From Elusimicrobia bacterium RIFOXYB2_FULL_48_7 (GTDB lineage: Bacteria; Elusimicrobiota; Endomicrobiia; CG1-02-37-114; XYA2-FULL-39-19), in NCBI GenBank assembly GCA_001800495.1, contig MGVM01000048.1:4524-10748 (forward strand): 6,225 bases of DNA. Reading direction: 5' to 3'. A program made the position numbers and the translations under genes. Below are positions 1 through 4,330 of this stretch, piece by piece. Every line of letters starts with the position of its first letter. The stretch's first letter is position 1. Under the pieces are notes generated by a model. That model saw only the letters and a program-made list of their open reading frames with translations. It had not been told where the DNA came from and made no database searches.

Positions 1-605
1 CATTTATCTTACTCCACGGCCTTGCAAGCACAAAAGATGAGTGGAACTCGTTTGAACAGAAGCTCACTGAGCGCGGCTACGGATATTTCGCCTACGACCT
101 GCGCGGCCATCACGGCAGTAACAAAAATACAAAGGGGCAGGAACTGACCATCAACCAGATAGTCAATTCAGGTAACCTGGCGGAAATACAGAAACTCGTG
201 AGCGACATTGACGGCGCGGTGAAATACCTGAAAAGCAAGGGCATTAAAAAGAACAGGGTCGGGCTTATCGGCGCAAGCGTAGGCGCCAATATTTCGATGA
301 TCTACGCATCAGAACATAAATTTATACCGGTAACGGTGCTTTTATCCCCGGGTTGGAATTACATCGGGCTTGAAATTAACCCTATTATTAAGGAATACGG
401 TTCAAGGCCTCTTGGCGTCGCCGCTTCTCCGGGTGACAAGTACGCATACGATACTGCCACCCAGCTTACTTTGGTGGCGCGCCAGCTGAAAACCGACGCT
501 TATTTTTTTGAAGGCGCTCAGGCGCAGCACGGCACCCAGATGCTGGTGCCGGGGGGAGATTTCGAGAACAATATCCTGGACTGGATAGACAGCACAAGCA
601 AATAA
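1..605 (+). CDS. Alpha/beta hydrolase, 5' end outside window
   Basis: The reading frame is open from base 3 to the TAA at 603-605, giving 200 visible C-terminal residues; the true start lies upstream of the window. Visible family marks are: FILLHG near the start (oxyanion-hole HG loop), a DLRGHHGS strand-turn, the nucleophile elbow G-A-S-V-G with the serine codon at 276-278, a probable acid in SPGD (Asp codon 435-437) and a probable catalytic histidine in QAQHG (codon 528-530). This order Ser-Asp-His fits a complete catalytic triad of the serine hydrolase/dienelactone hydrolase-like superfamily. A GTG at 198 can be read as a start, but it falls between the HG loop and the nucleophile and would remove essential fold, so I reject it. 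The substrate cannot be told from sequence: esterase, thioesterase or peptidase are all possible. Whether a signal peptide is present cannot be seen. Confidence 0.85.
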   Translation, partial: FILLHGLASTKDEWNSFEQKLTERGYGYFAYDLRGHHGSNKNTKGQELTINQIVNSGNLAEIQKLVSDIDGAVKYLKSKGIKKNRVGLIGASVGANISMIYASEHKFIPVTVLLSPGWNYIGLEINPIIKEYGSRPLGVAASPGDKYAYDTATQLTLVARQLKTDAYFFEGAQAQHGTQMLVPGGDFENNILDWIDSTSK

Positions 606-614
606 TTGTATAAT
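586..614 (+). promoter_or_regulatory. Sigma70-like promoter ahead of the NYN gene
   Basis: TAGACA at 586-591 (five of six to TTGACA) is followed by a 17-base spacer and a perfect TATAAT at 609-614. It overlaps the last codons and stop of the hydrolase gene and predicts a start near 620, giving a very short leader with GGAG at 621-624 ahead of the ATG at 639. It would let the NYN gene be expressed independently of the hydrolase. This is a motif match only, without experimental support. Confidence 0.5.
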
Positions 615-638
615 AAGCGCGGAGAGTAAACAAAAACT

Positions 639-1472
639 ATGCCATTAAGATCATTTCTAAAAAAACAAATTTCCAAGCTGCTCCCGGGAAAGAAAAAAGA
701 CGCAGTGCCTGCCGATGGTTCCGTTTCATCCACGGTGCCGGCCCAGCAAGGTTCACAGCAATCCAACGCGTCCGGCTCTTCCTCTTATAGAGGGAGAAGA
801 AGGTTTTTTCGGCCACGGCCACGGCAGGGGCAGGGAGAGAACGAGCGCCAGCGCGACGGCCAGGCCGGACGGGGCGGACAGCAAGGTGGCCGCAGCGGCC
901 AGGGCCGCGGGCGTTTTTCCCGCCAGCAGAGAACCAGGAAACCCCAGCGCAACAATTACGCTTTTATAGACAGCCAGAACCTGAACCTCTCAATCCGCTC
1001 TCAGAACTGGATACTTGATTTCAGGCGCTTCCGCGTTTACCTGAAACAGAAATACAGTGTTACCAAGGCTTTCATATTCATCGGCCAGATGGAAGCCAAC
1101 CAGAACCTTTACGACGCGCTCAAGAATTTCGGCTACCTGCTGGTTTACAAGCCGACAGTCAGCTTATCCGACGGCACGGTGAAGGGGAACATTGACGCGG
1201 AACTGGTGCTCCACGCGATGCTGGAATTCAAGAATTACGACAAAGCGGTTATAGTCACAAGCGACGGTGACTTTTACTGCCTGGTGGATTACCTTAAAAG
1301 CCAGAACAAGCTTGAAAAACTGATAGTGCCGTACAGCAGGCGCTACTCATCTCTGCTGCAGAAATTCCGCAATGATACGCTTTTCATGGACGGCCTCAGG
1401 AACGTGCTCAGGTATAAATCCAGGAAACCTCCCGCTGCTGATGCGGGGAAAACGGAAACCACGAAACCCTGA
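639..1472 (+). CDS. NYN (LabA/PIN-like) domain protein with Arg/Gly-rich N-terminal arm
   Basis: The product has 277 residues. Residues 1-20 are basic and amphipathic (two KK clusters). Residues 21-50 are Ser/Gln-rich, and residues 51-104 form a low-complexity Arg/Gly/Gln arm with many RG and GR pairs, as in RGG-type RNA-binding tails. Residues 105-258 look like a NYN domain: a strand ending in YAFIDSQN with Asp111 and Asn114, a KGNIDAEL motif with Asp186, and VTSDGDF with Asp209 and Asp211. These acidic residues match the metal-binding set of the PIN-like nuclease superfamily, so ribonuclease activity is likely but inferred. The C-terminal tail (about 260-277) is Pro/Lys-rich and disordered. 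The ATG at 639 has GGAG at 621-624, rather far away (14 bases); the conserved domain supports the frame regardless of start. It lies 33 bases after the hydrolase and 53 bases before the dehydrogenase, with no terminator between. LabA-type proteins have been tied to gene regulation and RNA decay; the role here is not known. Confidence 0.85.
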   Translation: MPLRSFLKKQISKLLPGKKKDAVPADGSVSSTVPAQQGSQQSNASGSSSYRGRRRFFRPRPRQGQGENERQRDGQAGRGGQQGGRSGQGRGRFSRQQRTRKPQRNNYAFIDSQNLNLSIRSQNWILDFRRFRVYLKQKYSVTKAFIFIGQMEANQNLYDALKNFGYLLVYKPTVSLSDGTVKGNIDAELVLHAMLEFKNYDKAVIVTSDGDFYCLVDYLKSQNKLEKLIVPYSRRYSSLLQKFRNDTLFMDGLRNVLRYKSRKPPAADAGKTETTKP

Positions 1473-1513
1473 AAGTCAGCTCAATAAGAAGCCACAAAAC
1501 AAATTAAATAAAT

Positions 1514-1518
1514 AGGAG
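1514..1518 (+). promoter_or_regulatory. Shine-Dalgarno fixing the GTG start of the dehydrogenase
   Basis: AGGAG ends seven bases before the GTG at 1526. No ATG is positioned as well, and this ideal spacing supports the GTG as the true start. Confidence 0.75.
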
Positions 1519-1525
1519 AAAACAG

Positions 1526-2545
1526 GTGAAAAACAGAAAAGTAGTTTTGAAGAAGCCGTTTGAAGTGGAGTTAATCACCGAAGAATTTGACGTAAATAAT
1601 TTGAAGCCGATGGACGTGGCCATCAAAACAAAATATTCGCTTATCAGCGCGGGCACTGAACTTGCCTGCTATACGGGCAACGCCCCGTGGTTTTCCCTGC
1701 CGGGCACGCCCGGCTACTGCAACATGGGGGAAGTCATTGCGGTTGGCAAGGACGTGAAGGATTTTAAAAAGGGCGACCTTGTCTATTCAAGCAACGGCCA
1801 CATGGAATACCATGTTTACGATTCCTCCAACCTTAACGATATCCTGGTGAAAACACCTGCGGGATTAAAACTTGACGAGGGCTGTTTCGGCAGGATGGGT
1901 GCCATTTCTTTCACGGGTTTGAGGGTCTCGCGCATAGACCTGGGAGATTTTGTAGGCGTGGCCGGCCTGGGAATAATAGGGAACTTCGCGGCGCAGCTGG
2001 CCCAGATGCAGGGCGGCACCGTTATCGCCATGGACATAAACGAAAAGCGCATCGAAATCGCCAAACAGTGCGGCATAAAGCACGTGGTGAATATGCAGGA
2101 CAAGGACGCGATGAAGAAAAAAGTAATGGAAATCACCGGCGGCGCCGGCGTATCGACATTCATCGAAGCCACGGGAATGTCCGAAGTGATACCGCCGATC
2201 CTGCCGATTGTCGCGCAGTACGGCGAAATTATCCTTCTTGGCACTCCCCGCGCGGAATTCCAGGGTGACCTCACGGCCATTTTCAAATCAGTGCATAACG
2301 GCGGCACGTCGCATAAATTCATAGGCGCCCATGCCCGCACCATACCTTTCCAGCCGGACCCGTTCATGAAACATTCCCATATCAAGAACCTGAAAAATAC
2401 ATTCGAACTCCTCAAAGAGAACCGGCTTGTCGTGAAACCCATGCTCACCCACACAATGCGCCCGGAAGACGCGAAGAAGGCATATGAAGGCCTGAAGAAC
2501 AGCAAAGATGAGTATATCGCGGTAATCTACGATTGGACCAAATAA
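1526..2545 (+). CDS. Medium-chain (alcohol-dehydrogenase-like) NAD-type oxidoreductase, zinc ligands absent
   Basis: The product has 339 residues, with the MDR layout: a GroES-like N-terminal domain (about 5-125), a Rossmann domain (about 140-280) and a C-terminal return to the catalytic domain. The nucleotide fold shows G147-L-G149-I-I-G152 and an acidic Asp170 at the end of strand 2 (AMDINEKR), which favours NAD(H) over NADP(H). In zinc MDRs the catalytic metal is held by Cys in a C-G-T-D/E motif and by His-Glu in GHE. Here these read SAGTEL (42-46) and PGYCNMGE (62-69), and the four-cysteine structural zinc loop is also missing. The enzyme is therefore probably zinc-independent, or has a changed mechanism. 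It resembles the COG1063-type dehydrogenases that carry S-A-G-T-E, some of which act on sugars or polyols; the substrate cannot be named. The GTG start has a good Shine-Dalgarno. The gene ends 38 bases before the lipoprotein gene. Confidence 0.85.
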   Translation: MKNRKVVLKKPFEVELITEEFDVNNLKPMDVAIKTKYSLISAGTELACYTGNAPWFSLPGTPGYCNMGEVIAVGKDVKDFKKGDLVYSSNGHMEYHVYDSSNLNDILVKTPAGLKLDEGCFGRMGAISFTGLRVSRIDLGDFVGVAGLGIIGNFAAQLAQMQGGTVIAMDINEKRIEIAKQCGIKHVVNMQDKDAMKKKVMEITGGAGVSTFIEATGMSEVIPPILPIVAQYGEIILLGTPRAEFQGDLTAIFKSVHNGGTSHKFIGAHARTIPFQPDPFMKHSHIKNLKNTFELLKENRLVVKPMLTHTMRPEDAKKAYEGLKNSKDEYIAVIYDWTK

Positions 2546-2583
2546 AACCCGGAGCGTAACTTTTCCGGCCTTGCCTGCGTCTA

Positions 2584-3591
2584 ATGATTACAATGAAACC
2601 CAAAACAACCCTGGGCATAATCCTGCAGTTAAGCATACTTGCCTCCTGTTTTAATTACTCGCAAGCCGGATTGAAGCAGTTCAAGAAGGATTTTGAATCC
2701 GCGCCTGTTGCGGCCGCTCCGATTGTGGCCACAGAGGAAGAAAAACAGCCGGCCCAGCCCACCGCTCAGGCAAACGCGGCCTATAACCCAGCCCCTATTT
2801 ACATAGCCCAGGCCCAAAACAGTGAACTCAATAATTTCTTTAATGATTTTAAGCCAAAACCAAAGGATTCCGGGAGCGGTGACGGCAGCCAGCAGCAACA
2901 GCAAGGGGGAAATACGTATAACTATTACACTACCCCCTATACCCCGGAGTATTACCAGTACAATTATCCCTACTATTACCCATACAACCGTTTTTACCCC
3001 GGAATGGGAATGGGCGGCCAGACCGTGATCATTGACCAGAGCGAATACCCGGGTGCCACCCCGAGGGAGCGGTTTGAACAGTCAAAACCGCAGGCGCCGC
3101 CGCGGCATACCTGGTACAACACCGCCCTCAATTACCAGACTGTATCGGACAAAATATCCGATATTGGAATGATGTTTGATTTTATCTCGGCGGGAAAACC
3201 CAGCGATATTGCCTGGGGCTTTAAATTCGACTACAACCTCTACACTGAGAAGCTGGAAAACGAGAACGTTTCGCTCTCCATTTCCAATGTAGGCGTTGTG
3301 CTGGGAAAACAGCTTGGCGAAGGCCTTGTGGAATCGTTCATCTCGTACTGCCAGATGGAAGACCTCTCCGGTATCTCCCTGAAATTATCAACCGACCAGT
3401 GGTTCCACAAGAACTTTTTCGCCACAGGCGGCTTCGGCGCGAGCATAATAAACAGTTCGCCTCTGACTGACTTGAACGCGGGCATCGGTGTTGGTAATCC
3501 GATGGTACAATTCATCCTTGGATATAAATCTGTCAGCTCTTCAAATTCCCAGCTCAACGGCCCTGAAATAAAAATCCGCGTTGTGATGTAA
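2584..3591 (+). CDS. Predicted lipoprotein with Tyr-rich linker and beta-rich C-terminal domain, family unknown
   Basis: The product has 335 residues and I do not recognise the family. The N-terminus has a short basic start, a hydrophobic core and the lipobox L-A-S-C with Cys22, predicting lipidation and export to the cell envelope. Residues 38-80 are Ala/Pro/Gln-rich. Residues 91-109 are Gly/Ser/Gln-rich with a run of five Gln. Residues 112-138 hold 13 tyrosines interleaved with Asn, Pro and Thr, followed by a GMGMGG turn. From about 176 to the end, alternating hydrophobic and polar residues (for example VSLSISNVGVVLGKQL and HKNFFATGGFGASI) suggest a beta-sheet or small beta-barrel-like domain. 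It ends in Val-Val-Met, not the aromatic typical of outer-membrane barrels. The start is uncertain: ATG at 2584 or 2593 (three residues shorter). No good Shine-Dalgarno lies close by; GGAG at 2551-2554 is too far. The frame is blocked upstream by TAA at 2557-2559, so the start must be in this region. Confidence 0.75.
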   Translation: MITMKPKTTLGIILQLSILASCFNYSQAGLKQFKKDFESAPVAAAPIVATEEEKQPAQPTAQANAAYNPAPIYIAQAQNSELNNFFNDFKPKPKDSGSGDGSQQQQQGGNTYNYYTTPYTPEYYQYNYPYYYPYNRFYPGMGMGGQTVIIDQSEYPGATPRERFEQSKPQAPPRHTWYNTALNYQTVSDKISDIGMMFDFISAGKPSDIAWGFKFDYNLYTEKLENENVSLSISNVGVVLGKQLGEGLVESFISYCQMEDLSGISLKLSTDQWFHKNFFATGGFGASIINSSPLTDLNAGIGVGNPMVQFILGYKSVSSSNSQLNGPEIKIRVVM

Positions 3592-3668
3592 AAAATTTCA
3601 TCTCATTTTTCCTTCCGTTACCCCGTCAGTAATTTATCACGCCTGTAACAGGGATGTAAAAATAACCC

Positions 3669-3697
3669 TTGACTTTTTTGCAAACCCGATGTATAAA
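3669..3697 (+). promoter_or_regulatory. Strong sigma70-like promoter of riboswitch 1
   Basis: TTGACT at 3669-3674 and TATAAA at 3692-3697 are five of six matches each, with the ideal 17-base spacer. The predicted transcription start near 3703-3705 falls at the 5' edge of the first aptamer, so the aptamer is the first thing transcribed. This placement makes the promoter much more believable than a chance match. Confidence 0.75.
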
Positions 3698-3701
3698 TAT
3701 A

Positions 3702-3808
3702 TCGGAAAGACACGATAAAGGCACTCCCGGAGCAATCCGGGTTCGCAAAGCCGACAGTCCCGCCAGGTTTTTCACAGAACATTAAAGCGGGGGGCTGGGC
3801 CGCCGAAA
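3702..3808 (+). promoter_or_regulatory. GEMM-I (cyclic di-GMP-I) riboswitch aptamer 1
   Basis: The core matches the known GEMM-I pattern. GATAAAGGCAC (3714-3724) leads into P2, CCCGGA/TCCGGG (3726-3731 with 3736-3741), capped by a GCAA (GNRA) tetraloop at 3732-3735. Next comes the conserved CGCAAAGCC (3744-3752). P3 is CCCGC/GCGGG (3759-3763 with 3787-3791) with an unusually long 23-base loop. The aptamer closes with GGCTGGGCCGCC (3793-3804). A G at 3720, aligned by me to position 20 of the Vibrio Vc2 aptamer, and the CGCAAAG form favour c-di-GMP over the cyclic AMP-GMP subclass, which carries A there. This is recognition by eye; boundaries are approximate by several bases, and P1 is only weakly visible (TCGG 3702-3705 with CCGA 3803-3806, which overlaps the core). 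Confidence 0.88.
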
Positions 3809-3854
3809 AAAATATGATGAAAACCTGATTCTAGCTTAGATTGGCTGCATTCAG

Positions 3855-3913
3855 ATATGACTTTCTTTCAAAGTTTCTTTCCAGCGGAAAGAAAACTTAT
3901 TGAGGTGTCATAT
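3855..3913 (+). ncRNA. Long imperfect hairpin in the RNA downstream of riboswitch 1
   Basis: The outer stem ATATGAC/GTCATAT (3855-3861 with 3907-3913) is perfect over seven pairs. The inner stem AAGTTTCTTTCC (3871-3882) pairs with 3886-3898, with one bulged base and an AGC loop. TCAA/TTGA can add pairs between them. It lies between the first aptamer and the terminator, so it would be part of the same transcript. The function is unknown; it also encloses the only start codon and Shine-Dalgarno of a doubtful small ORF. Confidence 0.5.
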
Positions 3914-4040
3914 GGAAGCCAGGCCATCATTAAAAATCGCACAAAGCTGTTTACTGTCGGTAAAATACAAAACCGGGCAAATAAATGCCCGGTTTTTTTA
4001 TTTATTAATAGTATTATTTAATAATACTGTTAATAAATAA
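3912..4040 (+). CDS. Doubtful 42-codon ORF after riboswitch 1
   Basis: ATG at 3912 has GAGGTG (3902-3907) four bases upstream, and the frame runs 42 codons to TAA at 4038-4040. The predicted peptide begins MEARPSLKIAQS and has a hydrophobic stretch FFYLLIVLF near its end. Against it: the frame runs straight through the terminator hairpin and its T-run, and through the AT-rich inverted repeat, so its hydrophobic tail is explained by those DNA elements. A transcript ending at the terminator would have no stop codon. I list it because it has a usable start signal, but I think it is probably not a gene. Confidence 0.15.
   Translation: MEARPSLKIAQSCLLSVKYKTGQINARFFYLLIVLFNNTVNK
3969..3999 (+). 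terminator. Strong intrinsic terminator after riboswitch 1 RNA
   Basis: The stem AAAACCGGGC/GCCCGGTTTT (3969-3978 with 3987-3996) has an eight-base loop and a run of seven T at 3993-3999. It ends the transcript that starts near 3704, giving an RNA of roughly 295 bases. It lies about 160 bases past the aptamer, so it does not look like a conventional compact expression platform. Confidence 0.88.
3998..4040. repeat. AT-rich 19-bp inverted repeat between the two riboswitches
   Basis: The left arm at 3998-4016 and right arm at 4022-4040 are complementary at 18 of 19 positions, with a five-base TTTAA loop. The one mismatch becomes a G-U wobble in RNA. It begins inside the terminator T-run and ends just before the P1 strand of the second aptamer. 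It could be a second termination hairpin (working on either strand), an operator, or a cruciform. Confidence 0.8.
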
Positions 4041-4041
4041 G

Positions 4042-4141
4042 ATTGTGATTGATAAAGGCACACTCGGAGTAATCCGGGGCCGCAAAGCCACAGATCCTAC
4101 CGGCAAATGACCGGAGGATGGCTGGGCCGCCAAAACACAAT
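4042..4141 (+). promoter_or_regulatory. GEMM-I (cyclic di-GMP-I) riboswitch aptamer 2
   Basis: A candidate P1 is ATTGTG/CACAAT (4042-4047 with 4136-4141). GATAAAGGCAC (4051-4061) precedes P2, CTCGGA/TCCGGG (4063-4068 with 4073-4078), capped by a GTAA (GNRA) tetraloop. The conserved CCGCAAAGCC (4080-4089) follows. P3 is ATCCT/AGGAT (4094-4098 with 4115-4119) plus CCGG/CCGG (4100-4103 with 4111-4114) with a seven-base loop. The aptamer closes with GGCTGGGCCGCC (4120-4131), identical to aptamer 1. G at 4057 aligns with the ligand-contacting G20 of Vc2, pointing to c-di-GMP. It lies about 190 bases before the TPR gene and is its evident control element. No strong promoter of its own is visible, so it may depend on read-through of the terminator or on a weak AT-rich promoter inside the inverted repeat. 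Confidence 0.88.
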
Positions 4142-4210
4142 TCAGCTGTATTAACGGCATTTATTTCGGAAAAACACCGGAAGAGTGCCGGGGAATTGTA
4201 AAAAGGCGGC
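4126..4210 (+). promoter_or_regulatory. Candidate expression-platform stem competing with aptamer 2
   Basis: GCCGCC (4126-4131), the conserved 3' strand of the aptamer, is complementary to GGCGGC at 4205-4210. ACAATTC (4137-4143), which overlaps the P1 3' strand, is complementary to GAATTGT at 4193-4199. The two helices are nested and separated by a symmetric internal loop of AAAAC and AAAAA. Inside, CGGCA/TGCCG (4155-4159 with 4186-4190) and TTTCGG/CCGGAA (4164-4169 with 4177-4182) extend the fold. This long arm cannot form together with the ligand-bound aptamer and P1, which is the logic of a riboswitch switch. The complementarity is seen directly; the switching is inferred. Confidence 0.6.
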
Positions 4211-4314
4211 TAAAAGGTTTGCGGTTCCAGGTTATTCCGAGTTTTTATTTGGTCTTTCATATTTTTTTAGCAAAAAACGATGACAGGAATGTAACTATAT
4301 ACAGGATATTTACA

Positions 4315-4323
4315 AGGAAGGTG
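4315..4323 (+). promoter_or_regulatory. Shine-Dalgarno of the TPR gene
   Basis: AGGAAGGTG is close to the consensus AGGAGGTGA and ends about seven bases before ATG 4331. No comparable site precedes the later in-frame ATGs at 4451, 4493 or 4499, so it decides for the upstream start despite the unusual N-terminal extension it creates. Confidence 0.75.
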
Positions 4324-4330
4324 AATTACA

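Larger units (their letters stand above)
3592..4330 (+). other. 739-base noncoding regulatory interval
   Basis: No convincing protein gene lies here on either strand. Bases 3592-3668 hold only a small CCTG-TAA-CAGG hairpin (3645-3655 region) without a U-run, so I do not call a terminator for the lipoprotein gene. The rest holds, in order: a promoter, a GEMM-I riboswitch, a structured RNA of about 160 bases, an intrinsic terminator, an AT-rich inverted repeat, a second GEMM-I riboswitch with a candidate switching stem, and a leader with a T-run (4262-4268) running to the Shine-Dalgarno of the TPR gene. Each element is listed separately. Confidence 0.8.

Noticed and set aside
198..605. GTG 198 as the true start of the hydrolase
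   Set aside because: The same frame continues upstream to base 3 with the conserved HG oxyanion loop and DLRGHHGS, so the gene starts outside the window.
715..969. 84-codon + frame inside the NYN gene
   Set aside because: It is an out-of-frame reading of the GC-rich RG-arm coding sequence, with no Shine-Dalgarno and no domain.
1816..2505. 229-codon open frame on the minus strand
   Set aside because: It lies wholly inside the dehydrogenase gene, whose frame has clear Rossmann motifs; the antisense translation is low-complexity Pro/Ser-rich with no recognisable domain.
2549..2568. CCGGA/TCCGG hairpin between the dehydrogenase and lipoprotein genes
   Set aside because: It has only five base pairs, a ten-base loop and no T-run after it, so I do not call a terminator.
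4028..4036. TG-T-TAATAA as an extended -10 promoter for riboswitch 2
   Set aside because: The hexamer matches the consensus poorly and no -35 sits at the right distance; the region is AT-rich, where such matches are expected by chance.
4220..4268. Terminator ending in the T-run at 4262-4268
   Set aside because: No stable GC hairpin lies directly before the T-run; the only nearby pairing (GTTATTCC 4231-4238 with 4286-4295) encloses the run instead of preceding it.
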